Shown piece after piece: positions 35,183-43,239 of a stretch of DNA of 64,000 nt. Positions within the stretch are counted from its first letter, which is position 1; the number at the start of each line of letters is the position of its first letter. Source of the stretch: Pseudomonadota bacterium (lineage in GTDB: Bacteria; Desulfobacterota; Desulfobulbia; Desulfobulbales; Desulfocapsaceae). The translations under genes and the position numbers were made by a program. Where the stretch lies: assembly GCA_018820855.1 (NCBI GenBank), contig JAHJNL010000093.1, positions 44,911-108,910 of the forward strand, in the 5' to 3' direction. The notes under the pieces are model-generated. The model was not told where the DNA came from. It was given only the letters and a program-made list of their open reading frames with translations, and did not search any database.

Positions 35183-35208
35183 CGCAAGGGGTAACCCGGC
35201 TATTTTTT
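35170..35208 (+). terminator. Riboswitch-linked intrinsic terminator
   Basis: The arms GTCGGGTTGCC (35170-35180) and GGTAACCCGGC (35190-35200) pair over 11 positions, with two G-T wobbles, and are followed by TATTTTTT. The left arm is also the 3' part of the aptamer, so the two structures compete. This is the normal layout for transcriptional control by GEMM RNAs. Confidence 0.85.
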
Positions 35209-35353
35209 CCAGCGAAAGAAAGTAATCATAAAAGCGATTTCTTATAAACCTGAAAAGGAGCTCAAAACAAAAAGGATTTGTATCAAACAAAATACTTCGC
35301 ATTTTTTAAGAATTTACCCTGTCTCATACTTTTTAATAAGGAGATGGCTTTGA

Positions 35354-35640
35354 ATGGATATAAGGCAAGTCTCAAATAAAAGAAAAATCATGAGTTTTGG
35401 TCAAACTTCGTCTTTATATATGGAGGTCGCCAAAAATCTTAAAGTGCCAGCAGGTGGGTCGGTAGTCGAGTTCGGTTGTGGACCGGCCTCTGTAGTCCCG
35501 AGCTTGTTGGAAAAACTCGATGAAAAACCTGAAATTATTGGCATCGATTTTTCGACTCAGATGATTTCCATCGCAAACAGAAAGAAAGAAGCAACTACAT
35601 GGAAAAACGTTCATTTTAAATGCATGGATATGTATGAATT
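35354..35640 (+). pseudogene. SAM-dependent methyltransferase, cut by an insertion sequence
   Basis: The first 95 codons show a class I methyltransferase start: VVEFGCGPASVVPSLLEKL (motif I) and IIGIDFSTQMISIANRKK (motif II). At 35641 the frame runs into the inverted end of the ISL3-type element, and the domain is broken before motif IV. No continuation lies beyond the element's right end, so downstream DNA is lost. It begins about 145 bases after the c-di-GMP riboswitch and was probably its target. The truncated frame stops at 35671 inside the element. Confidence 0.85.
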
Positions 35641-36946
35641 GGCTCCTCGCTGTTTCATGTGGGTAGCCTGAAATCAAGCTTGCCAGCAATGAGGTAAGCC
35701 ATGTTTATGAGATTCTTGGTGGTTCGATACCCTCTAGCTCTTCTTTTGGTCGACTGAATGAGCCCGTTGATAGCTTCGATGAATCCGTTTGACAGCTTGC
35801 TGTCAAACCAAGCAAGAATCCCGTTCCAATGATTTTTAACAGTCTTGGCGACCTTTCTCACTTGGTCGATTTGACTTCGGATTGCCCAGTTGTACCATGC
35901 CTTAAGCCGCCTTTCAGCATCCACGCGAGTGGGAGCAAAGTAAACATCTTGAAGTGCAAGCTTGAGAAGATAAGCGCGGGCCGTCTTGAGTCGGTAGTTG
36001 CAGAGCTTGGTTAAAGTTCCTTCCTGCTTCTCGGTTAGATTTTCAGGATTCTTTAAAAAGGCATAGCGGCTGCCTTTCATCAGCCCAGGAAAGAGCTTGG
36101 CCTCTTCCGCTCGCACCTTGCTCAGGGAATCGTTCATGAGCTTAATCAAGTGAAATGGGTCAAAGGTGATCTCGGCATTGGGCATGGCCTCTCTGACCCC
36201 TTTGATGAATGCTTTTGACATATCGAGACTCGCGTCAGTGACGTTCTCTGCGGAACCGTTGTGGGTGGCGAGATCCTCAGTGAAAGCCTTGACGGTCTTG
36301 TGGTCTTTACCTTCGGTTCCGAAGAGGAGGCGTCGCTGATCCATATCGAAAAAGAAGGACACGTAATCCTGCCCTCTTCTGGCGGAGGTTTCGTCCATAC
36401 CGACACGCTGGACGCCAGAATGATCTACGTGCGCACGAGCATCTTGTATGTAATGATCGATAACTCGCCAGATGCGGGTGTCGTGTTCACCTATAAAGGA
36501 CGCCGCCACCTTGATCGGCATTTCGCGGGCCAGGGTCATCACCAGTGCTTCGAACAGAAGCGTAAAACCAGAGCCTTCCCTCGCCCACGGAACTGAAACT
36601 CGTTTCACCCCGCAGCCAGCATTGGGACACTTCACCCTTGGCACCCAGGCGGTCAGGTATGCTTCGTACTGAAAGAAATTTAAATGACGCCATGTCTTCT
36701 CTTTAGTGTCATATGCTGGAGCGGAACTACCACAGACTGGACAGACAAAAGTGGCACCGCGACTGAAACCGATTTTAATATCAAGACGCCTAGTCTCTTT
36801 GGAAAATTCAACCCCTTCAACCTCCCACGGGGGAGCAATACCAAGGGCAACTGCGAACAACGATTCAGGATTCATATGGTCTAAAACCTCCGGGTAATGA
36901 AATGTCTCTTGTCATACCATTACCCACTCGAAACAGAGAGGAGTCA
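35641..36946. mobile_element. ISL3-family insertion sequence, 1306 bases
   Basis: The ends are imperfect inverted repeats of 26 bases: 35641-35666 (GGCTCCTCGCTGTTTC...) and 36921-36946 (inverse GACTCCTCTCTGTTTC...), matching at about 20 of 26 positions. Between them lies one transposase gene on minus. The 8 bases left of the element (TATGAATT) do not match those to the right (ACCGGAAA), so no target duplication is visible; a deletion after insertion is likely. The element breaks a methyltransferase gene. Confidence 0.9.
35655..36875 (-). CDS. ISL3-family transposase
   Basis: The 406-residue protein is a DDE transposase of the ISL3 family. It has an N-terminal zinc-finger region (CPVCGSSAP, then CPNAGC) and helix-turn-helix, then the catalytic core with GMDETSARRGQDY, VTDASLDMSKAF and DPFHLIKLMNDSL. 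The C-terminal end has SNGFIEAINGLIQSTKRRARGYR with the Glu of the triad. Full-length and intact by eye, so the element may still be active. Its stop lies close to the left inverted repeat and its start about 45 bases from the right one. Confidence 0.93.
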   Translation of the reverse strand: MNPESLFAVALGIAPPWEVEGVEFSKETRRLDIKIGFSRGATFVCPVCGSSAPAYDTKEKTWRHLNFFQYEAYLTAWVPRVKCPNAGCGVKRVSVPWAREGSGFTLLFEALVMTLAREMPIKVAASFIGEHDTRIWRVIDHYIQDARAHVDHSGVQRVGMDETSARRGQDYVSFFFDMDQRRLLFGTEGKDHKTVKAFTEDLATHNGSAENVTDASLDMSKAFIKGVREAMPNAEITFDPFHLIKLMNDSLSKVRAEEAKLFPGLMKGSRYAFLKNPENLTEKQEGTLTKLCNYRLKTARAYLLKLALQDVYFAPTRVDAERRLKAWYNWAIRSQIDQVRKVAKTVKNHWNGILAWFDSKLSNGFIEAINGLIQSTKRRARGYRTTKNLINMAYLIAGKLDFRLPT

Positions 36947-37061
36947 CCGGAAATCATTGTCCAAAAATCTATTTACCTTGACATGTCGATTGCAATGTTA
37001 ATAGCATGATTGTAAACGGAATGATTCTCAAAAATATAATTACTTCAATTGGCATGAACAT

Positions 37062-37700
37062 ATGAATATTAGAATGATATTGAGCAGAAAGCATACTATT
37101 CAGCTTTCTATTTTCAAAAGGGTCTTTTGTCTGCTTCTTTTGTTTGCTATTTTGCTAGGAACATCTACTTCTGTATGGGCTATGCAGATTTTTATAAAAA
37201 CACCTACTGATAAAAACATTGCTCTTGAAGTCGAAGCTAATGATACAATTGAGAATGTTAAGGCTAAAATTCAAGACAAAGATGGAATTCCTCTTGATCA
37301 GCAGATACTTACTTTCGCTGGGAAAGTGCTAGAAGAGGGTCGCACACTTGCTGATTATAATATTCAAAAAGAATCAACCATATATTTAACCATAGTACTC
37401 CAACAGTACTCTATAAACATATTAAAAACTGGTTTTGGTTCTGGTACAATTGAAAGTAATCCTCTTGGGATAAATTGTGGCATTGACTGTTCAGAAGTCT
37501 ATGATAAGAATACAACAGTTGTTTTAAGCGTTATTCCCGACACAGGTTCAAAATTGATTGGTTGGAGTGGCGATGCTGATTGTGATGACGGTACTGTTAC
37601 AATGACTGCAGACATTACCTGCACAGCTAACTTTTATCGTTTTCCATGGTGGACTTTCTGGAATACTATTATGACGGCTGCTCAAGATAGAAAACAGTAA
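37062..37700 (+). CDS. Exported ubiquitin-like protein with InlB-type repeat
   Basis: The 212-residue product has a signal peptide (residues 1-40, cleavage VWA|M). Residues 41-116 are a ubiquitin homologue: [48 protein letters not shown]. By hand alignment 53 of the first 72 positions equal human ubiquitin. All seven lysines are kept. The Ile44 patch is gone (L8P, I44T, H68Y, V70T), and the C-terminal RLRGG is replaced, so conjugation is unlikely. Residues 117-195 look like a divergent InlB/bacterial repeat with four Cys. Predicted cleavage leaves Met1 of ubiquitin as the mature start. A -35-like TTGACA is at 36978. AT-rich and next to an insertion sequence. Confidence 0.9.
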   Translation: MNIRMILSRKHTIQLSIFKRVFCLLLLFAILLGTSTSVWAMQIFIKTPTDKNIALEVEANDTIENVKAKIQDKDGIPLDQQILTFAGKVLEEGRTLADYNIQKESTIYLTIVLQQYSINILKTGFGSGTIESNPLGINCGIDCSEVYDKNTTVVLSVIPDTGSKLIGWSGDADCDDGTVTMTADITCTANFYRFPWWTFWNTIMTAAQDRKQ

Positions 37701-37951
37701 GAGTAAGTTACCGATTCATATACTACCTTTTTTATTATGCGAAGTAGGTACCCTGTCTTTATATTGCCAAATTTGAAAATAAATCTATGAAAGACGGATG
37801 GGCAGAGTGCGATGAGGTTTGTGGCACGCTTGCTTAAGAATCCTCCCGGAGGTGAATACGTTGTAGGCAAATCTGGTATGGTGCAATAGCCGTTAACTTG
37901 GTTCTACAACGTTCTGTCGGTAAGCTTTCACAAATTTTTGGGAACCCCCGT

Positions 37952-38398
37952 ATGATCATCGATACTCTGGAAAACGCGTTTCTCTATCGCTCCCTTGATC
38001 CGGGCATCGCCCGTGCCCTGGATTATATCAAGACGACCGATTTTGCCGGCATGGCAATCGGCAAGCACACCATCGATCAGGACCGGATCTTTGCCATAAT
38101 CAGCGACTACCAGACCATTCCCTGCACCGAGGTTGAACTGGAAGGGCACCGCCGGTATATCGATGTTCAATATCTGGTTTCAGGTACCGAGCTTATAGGA
38201 TATGCGCCGCTTCTGGGCCAGGTTCCCTTTCGAGAGTACGACAGCGACGAAGACTATGCCCTCTACCGAGGTGAGGCGACCTTTGTTCGCTTGAGTTCAG
38301 GTATGTTCACTATCCTCTATCCCCACGACCTGCATATGCCCTGCATCGGCGATCCATCTGTTGCCGTGCGCAAGGTGGTGGTCAAGGTTATAATCTAA
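37952..38398 (+). CDS. YhcH/YjgK/YiaL-family protein
   Basis: The 148-residue protein is a cupin-like fold of the YhcH/EbgC family, linked with sugar (sialic acid, beta-galactoside) metabolism in other bacteria. Family motifs are LDYIKTTDFAGMAIGKHTID, EGHRRYIDVQYLVSGTELIGY and MFTILYPHDLHMPCI, with metal-type Glu and His residues. I started at the ATG at 37952 because it matches the family start; the frame is open 18 codons earlier. No sugar operon surrounds it. Confidence 0.9.
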   Translation: MIIDTLENAFLYRSLDPGIARALDYIKTTDFAGMAIGKHTIDQDRIFAIISDYQTIPCTEVELEGHRRYIDVQYLVSGTELIGYAPLLGQVPFREYDSDEDYALYRGEATFVRLSSGMFTILYPHDLHMPCIGDPSVAVRKVVVKVII

Positions 38399-39158
38399 CT
38401 GAAAAAACCGAGAAAATCGGGACAACACTGTTTAGTCACCTTACTTTTCTAAAATTCAGATCAAAGGTTTTTTGAGAAAGCAATTTTCTCTCACCTCTCT
38501 CCTTTGTTGATAGGCATGCAGCACATCGATCCATTTTGCCGCGGGCTGTCTGTGGATATCTCTTTTTTCTCCCTCTATCCGGGCAATACGTGTGGTTCGT
38601 GATAACTACAAAAATGTGTAAATATATTTATATACAAAAGCACCTAGTTATGGTTATATGGGCGGTGATTCGGCTATGGCTCGACGTTCTGGCATAGTAG
38701 GTACCTGCTGTCTGCCTGACGATAATTAGTCACCACGTTTAGGAAGCAGTAATACCCTTTGTTTGTTTCCTGATTGTTGACAAAAGGAGCAACAAGGGAC
38801 GAAGTCGAACATCAGGTTGATTTCCCTGTGAGTTCGTAGGTCTCGCGGCATCAATAAAGTTCTCCGAGGAGGGGCCGGGCTTTCACCACATGAAATCTTC
38901 ACTGGATGTTGTATTATCATCCTCAATAGCAGATGGCTGGGTTTGCACGATCGTGATGCCCAGCAGGCAATGTCGAAAAGGCGAAATGCCGTCTTCTCTT
39001 GTGAGTGCTTACTTTCCCCATGCCAGGGTGCATACCGGGTGTCACAGGGAAGCCTTTGTTTGTCAGTTATGGAAGGTACCCTATAATTAAGATGTAAGTT
39101 GCATTGAACACCAAATGATGAGTGGAATTAAGATCAAAAAAACGAGGAGAATGAAACA
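38399..39158. other. Long intergenic stretch with a GGGACA-type repeat
   Basis: This 760-base gap holds one copy of the short dispersed repeat (38408-38435). The section 38460-38700 is AT-rich. A minus-strand 66-codon frame at 38726-38926 and a neighbouring frame read weakly protein-like but match nothing I can name. Otherwise I see nothing. Confidence 0.4.
38408..38435. repeat. Short dispersed repeat, copy C
   Basis: GAGAAAATCGGGACAACACT with GTTTAG repeats the core of copies A and B (GGGACA, then T-rich end). Confidence 0.45.
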
Positions 39159-39491
39159 ATGATCAAAAAAATTCTTGCCGTTGCCATTGGCCTGATGATG
39201 ATGAGTATGGTTGGTTGCAGCAGAGATGATGCAGAAACTGCTACAGATAAGGCAAAAGAAACAGCACATGATACAACGACAGCTGTCAAAGAGATGGCAA
39301 CTGATGCTGCTCAAGCCACAAAGGATACTTACAACAAAGCTGCAGAGGCGACTGAAGATGCTGCACATAGTACAGCAGCAGCAACTGAAGAAGTAATTCA
39401 TGATACTGCGACAGCTGGTAAAGAGATGGCAGCTGATGCAACTGAAGCCACCGAAGATGCTGCCCATGATGTCAAAAAATCGATGGAGTAA
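39159..39491 (+). CDS. Small lipoprotein with Ala/Glu/Thr-rich helical repeats
   Basis: The 110-residue protein has a lipoprotein signal peptide with lipobox MVGC (Cys near 20). The rest is a highly polar Ala/Glu/Thr/Asp-rich repeat (EATEDAAH, DTTTAVKEMATDAAQATKD), in units of about 11-17 residues like LEA-type or apolipoprotein-type helices. It would sit on the outer or inner membrane facing the periplasm. Role unknown; such proteins are often stress- or desiccation-related. A CGAGGAGAATGAAACA ribosome site precedes the ATG and a terminator follows. Confidence 0.8.
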   Translation: MIKKILAVAIGLMMMSMVGCSRDDAETATDKAKETAHDTTTAVKEMATDAAQATKDTYNKAAEATEDAAHSTAAATEEVIHDTATAGKEMAADATEATEDAAHDVKKSME

Positions 39492-39517
39492 TTTCTTCTT
39501 CCCCATTTGACTGTTAG

Positions 39518-39561
39518 CCGATCCCCTTCGTCTCTCTTACGATAGGGGATCGGTCTTTCTT
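39518..39561 (+). terminator. Intrinsic terminator after the lipoprotein gene
   Basis: The arms CCGATCCCC (39518-39526) and GGGGATCGG (39545-39553) form a perfect 9-bp stem with an 18-base loop, followed by TCTTTCTT. Confidence 0.85.
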
Positions 39562-39706
39562 GCAGCAATACCCACCCAAAACCTCGCTTACCGGAGATTA
39601 ACATAGTGATATATAATTTCTTACAATTCCAGAATATCTGTCAGTTTACATATTCACTGTAAGTGATAGCTGCCGAGTATCACTGCTAACGGTCATATTA
39701 GGAAAT

Positions 39707-39868
39707 ATGAAAAAAATCATTCTGTTGATTTGCATAACGATCTTTGGTTGGATTGGCTGGTGGTTAGGAAATCATATAGGTATGATGACCGCCTACCTGG
39801 TAAGTTTTGTCGCCAGTTTGTTTGGTGTTTACGTTGGGGTTCGAATAAATCAAGATTATCTGAATTGA
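39707..39868 (+). CDS. Tiny membrane protein
   Basis: This 53-codon frame encodes MKKIILLICITIFGWIGWWL, then GNHIGMMTAYLVSFVASLFG and a polar tail ending YLN. It has two hydrophobic segments with a positive start, a TTAGGAA ribosome-type site seven bases before the ATG, and a plain stop. It looks like other two-segment mini membrane proteins, but I cannot name a family. The following region up to the AAA protease is non-coding. Confidence 0.6.
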   Translation: MKKIILLICITIFGWIGWWLGNHIGMMTAYLVSFVASLFGVYVGVRINQDYLN

Positions 39869-40382
39869 TGGAGAAGTCAGCAATGGAGCCAGGTACGTTT
39901 TTGACGTTAAGGCAATCTAGTAGCTACCCATAATTGAAAATGTTTCATACACTTTAATGCCTGCTAATTCTGTCGTTGATCTTGTCGACTCGAATATAAT
40001 TTTTATTTTTCTCAGAATTTCTCATCCTCCTTATCCTCCTCCTACTGCTATATAGTATCATTTTTGCAGACAGATCTGGCCGGTACAATATTATTTCTTG
40101 TAATACATTGAAATTATGTAATATAATTATCTTGTAAGAAAGGCATCGACTCCCAACTTGCTGTATTGTGGTTTTTTATTACGGTTGGGGAAATACGATA
40201 AGGTCGGATCACAGGTCAGCCGGATATCAAAAGAACAAGCTGCGCTTCCACATTACCGGCAAAAAGACCGATACTTGGTATTTCTTTCCTCCCCGAATGT
40301 TCTTTTGTACCGTTGCAATATTGGTGAAGAACAAGCAAAGTCCTGCCGCCAACTGCCGGAAAATCCTTGAGGGAGAATAGTC
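39869..40382. other. Leader / intergenic stretch before the AAA protease gene
   Basis: About 514 bases with no gene. It contains the promoter-like pair at 40098-40127 and a roughly 250-base leader; overlapping 60-80 codon frames in it look like noise. A GAGGGAGAATA site precedes the TTG start at 40383. Confidence 0.4.
40098..40127 (+). promoter_or_regulatory. Sigma-70-type promoter candidate
   Basis: TTGTAA (40098-40103), an 18-base AT-rich spacer and TATAAT (40122-40127) make a good housekeeping promoter match upstream of the AAA protease gene. No experimental support; AT-rich surroundings raise the chance of a random match. Confidence 0.45.
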
Positions 40383-42851
40383 TTGCCACCTTCCGCACCA
40401 AAAAAAAATCAACTCAAGCAGTTTGATTCCATCCGCAGAGAACTGAAAAAGATTGTTCTCGACCAGGATGACGCCATCGACGAGGTGGTGGACGCCTTTA
40501 TCCATATCGAGTTTCGCCCGCCCAAGGAGGCGGAGCCCAAGGCGATATTCACCTTCCTGGGTCCGCCGGGAGTAGGCAAAATCTATTTGGCCAGGATTCT
40601 CTGCCGCATGCTTAAGGAGTATGAGGGGTTCAAGCATTTTGACCTGGAACGCTACAGCGATCCGGAAAGCGGGGACCAACTCCTTGTTTCCCAGGTGATA
40701 GGCCAGGAGATCCAGGAAGGCGAGCTGATCCGCTTTCTCCGCGCCAATCCCCGAGCCATCATCCTCTTTGAGGCCATTGAAATGGCGAGCAAACAGCTCC
40801 AGATGGCACTGCTCGATCTGATCACCAAAGAGGAGCCCGAGAACGGTATCAACTGTCGCGAAGCGGTCTTCATCTTTACCTCCACTCTGGGCACTGCCCT
40901 TTATCAGGGTAAAGAATTCCAGACCACCTTCCGGCATAACAAGGCCCGGGCCCAGGGCTTGATCATGGATGCCATTGCCAGGGAAAAGAAGGTGGGGGAG
41001 ATGATCGTTCAGGAGGCTATCGCCCCGAAGCTATTGGCCACCCTGGCTCAGAACTATATCATTCTCTTCAACCGGCTGGGCATAAGCGCCATGGTTGGTA
41101 TCGGCAAGGATTCTTTGTTGCAGCTGGTCGAATATTTCAAGGGCAAAGGTATTGTCCTTGATTTTCCCAATCTTGAAGACTTGGTTGCCCTCCTTGTTCT
41201 TTCACTTGGTCCTGCGATCTCCGCGAAAAAAGTGAAGAAGAAGCTGCCGGACGAGGTACTCTTCAAGATTATTCGCAGCCTGCGGCAATTGTCCACCTCA
41301 CCAGACCGGATCATCTTTAAATTGACCAAGAAGGCTGAATCCTCTCTGCATAGGCTCTCTGAAGCCGGTGACCAGCTTTTACCCCGGCTTTACAAGAATA
41401 ACCAGACCGTGGAGTTGACTTGGAAGGAGTACTGGAAGGGGAGGGACCTTATCTTCAGTCTGGCCAAGGCGGAAACCCACGCACTGCCAATGACCAAGTG
41501 GTTGTTGCGCAGTGAACGGCCGGCCATAGAATTTTCCGAAATTGGTTTTGCGGATATTGCCGGAAACCGCCAGACCAAAACCACCCTGAAGCAGATTATC
41601 AATACTCTTAAAAATCCGGAGCTGGTGAAGAAATTTTCCATCAACATGCCCAAGGGAATGTTGATGTATGGACCGTCAGGAGTTGGAAAAACTCTACTGG
41701 GAAAGGCTTTTGCCAAGGAGGCCGGCCGCCCCTATATCTACGTTTCCCGTGTTGATCTGTTTGACCCCGACTATATCCGCCAGGTTTATCTCAAAGCACG
41801 AGAATACGCGCCCAGCATTGTCTTTTTGGACGGTATCGACGTCAAGGGTCTGGTGGAAGGGATGCTGACCGGTGTGCCTGCCGACCAGCTTGCACTCGAG
41901 ATAGACGCGCTGTCCGACGACCCGGAGGAGTCGGTGTTCACCGTGGTTACAGCGGTGAGCCGTGAGGATGTGCCGGAATTGCTTATCGAGCCTGAACGCA
42001 TCGATACCTTTGTCGAGATGCCGAAGCTTGACCGGGAGGCACGGCGCTTCTTCATCGAGCAGATCCTGAAGAAGCCCAACGACGGTAAGATCGATGTGGA
42101 GAAGGTAGTCCGCTATATCTCCGGCATGAATGGCTACGAGCTGCAGCGAATAGGCAAGGACGCCTCTCTCCATGCTATCCGCCACGGCCTCTCCTGTATC
42201 ACCGAAGAAATCCTCATCGAGCAGATCAATATCATCAAATACGGCTCAAAGCTTGAGAAGAAGCTTATGCGCAATCTGGAGGAAGATCTGCGCCTGACCG
42301 CCTACCACGAAGCCGGACATGCGGTACTCTCCTACCTGCTGCTCCCGGATATTAAAATCGAACAGGTCACCATTGCCCCGCGTCTGCGAAGCCTGGGATT
42401 TATCTCGTACACCTTCGAGGATTTTCCCAGCAACCTTTCCAAGGATGAAGTGTTCAACAACATCTGCGTCTTCATGGCCGGAAGAATGGCAAGCATGAAG
42501 AAATTCGGAGCCAAGGGTATGGATACAGGGGCGACAAGCGACCTTGAGGAGGCTACGTGCCTGGCTTACACAGCCATTGCCAACATGGGCATGGACGAGG
42601 AACTGGGTTTTGTCCATAGCGACACCCTGGCCCACAACGTGAACCCACAGCTTTTCCGGAAAGTGGTGGAACGCCAGGTCCGTATCTGGATCGACAAGGC
42701 CAAAAAGACAGCCACCGAGCTGGTGGAGGCTAACTGGCAGAAGATAGAGACCCTGGCCGACATCCTGATCCGGCAGGAAATCGTCGATGGCAGTGAACTT
42801 GAACGGATCATGGACAAGAAAAAGCAAGAGCAAAGGAAGAATACGTTGTAA
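40383..42851 (+). CDS. Soluble double-AAA FtsH-like zinc metalloprotease
   Basis: The 822-residue protein has no membrane segment. Residues of about 20-200 are a Clp/HSP100-type AAA domain with Walker A GPPGVGKIY (K66, but Ile in place of Ser/Thr) and a Walker B region ILFEAIEMAS in which the usual DE is EA. Residues 385-560 are an FtsH-type AAA domain: Walker A GPSGVGKTLLG (K436), Walker B VFLDGID (D483-G484 instead of DE), SRH LLIEPERID with one of two arginine fingers kept (R539). Residues 630-800 are an M41 peptidase with HEAGH (642-646) and the third ligand D720 in GATSDLEEAT. Start is TTG. Substrate unknown. ATP hydrolysis may be impaired in both modules; the protease site looks intact. 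Confidence 0.88.
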   Translation: MPPSAPKKNQLKQFDSIRRELKKIVLDQDDAIDEVVDAFIHIEFRPPKEAEPKAIFTFLGPPGVGKIYLARILCRMLKEYEGFKHFDLERYSDPESGDQLLVSQVIGQEIQEGELIRFLRANPRAIILFEAIEMASKQLQMALLDLITKEEPENGINCREAVFIFTSTLGTALYQGKEFQTTFRHNKARAQGLIMDAIAREKKVGEMIVQEAIAPKLLATLAQNYIILFNRLGISAMVGIGKDSLLQLVEYFKGKGIVLDFPNLEDLVALLVLSLGPAISAKKVKKKLPDEVLFKIIRSLRQLSTSPDRIIFKLTKKAESSLHRLSEAGDQLLPRLYKNNQTVELTWKEYWKGRDLIFSLAKAETHALPMTKWLLRSERPAIEFSEIGFADIAGNRQTKTTLKQIINTLKNPELVKKFSINMPKGMLMYGPSGVGKTLLGKAFAKEAGRPYIYVSRVDLFDPDYIRQVYLKAREYAPSIVFLDGIDVKGLVEGMLTGVPADQLALEIDALSDDPEESVFTVVTAVSREDVPELLIEPERIDTFVEMPKLDREARRFFIEQILKKPNDGKIDVEKVVRYISGMNGYELQRIGKDASLHAIRHGLSCITEEILIEQINIIKYGSKLEKKLMRNLEEDLRLTAYHEAGHAVLSYLLLPDIKIEQVTIAPRLRSLGFISYTFEDFPSNLSKDEVFNNICVFMAGRMASMKKFGAKGMDTGATSDLEEATCLAYTAIANMGMDEELGFVHSDTLAHNVNPQLFRKVVERQVRIWIDKAKKTATELVEANWQKIETLADILIRQEIVDGSELERIMDKKKQEQRKNTL

Positions 42852-42928
42852 CTTCGACTGTTGTTCAAACGGGAAGGGGAATGCTGTATCGTCGTGTAGC
42901 AGAAGAGGCGGCAAAGAAGAGGCGGGAC

Positions 42929-43129
42929 ATGGCAAAAACACTGATAACCATCGGCATTATTCTCATCGTCCTTGGTCTTTGCTGGCCATTATTGCAGAAA
43001 TTGAATCTGGGCCGGCTTCCAGGTGATTTTGCCTTCAAGTCCGGGAATGTTAAGTTTTACTTTCCCCTGACCACATGCATTATTATTTCCGTGGTACTGT
43101 CGATCCTCTTCTGGATTTTCAGGAAATGA
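42929..43129 (+). CDS. DUF2905 membrane protein
   Basis: The 66-residue protein has two hydrophobic segments (near 3-20 and 43-62) around the family motif LGRLPGDFAFKSGNVKFYFPL, which is characteristic of DUF2905. Function unknown. The frame is open from 42881, but the ATG at 42929 starts at the first membrane segment and fits the family. It follows the AAA protease by 77 bases on the same strand and may be co-transcribed. Confidence 0.88.
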   Translation: MAKTLITIGIILIVLGLCWPLLQKLNLGRLPGDFAFKSGNVKFYFPLTTCIIISVVLSILFWIFRK

Positions 43130-43239
43130 TGCCTTCTTTTCCGAGCCATAGAGTGCAACAAGAGTATTTTCTTCTCTGTCTGCTCACCTTCGCCTGATTC
43201 CAGGTACCTCAATGACATGAATGGTGCACTCATTAGCCT

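Larger units (their letters stand above)
34895..35353. other. Intergenic stretch holding a riboswitch and terminator
   Basis: This 459-base gap holds a GEMM-I riboswitch with a terminator (listed separately) near 35108-35208. The rest is AT-rich with no gene. The methyltransferase start at 35354 follows an AAGGAG site at about 35338-35343. Confidence 0.6.

Noticed and set aside
38726..38926. A 66-codon minus frame with protein-like composition
   Set aside because: No ribosome site, no known family, and neighbouring frames look equally protein-like.
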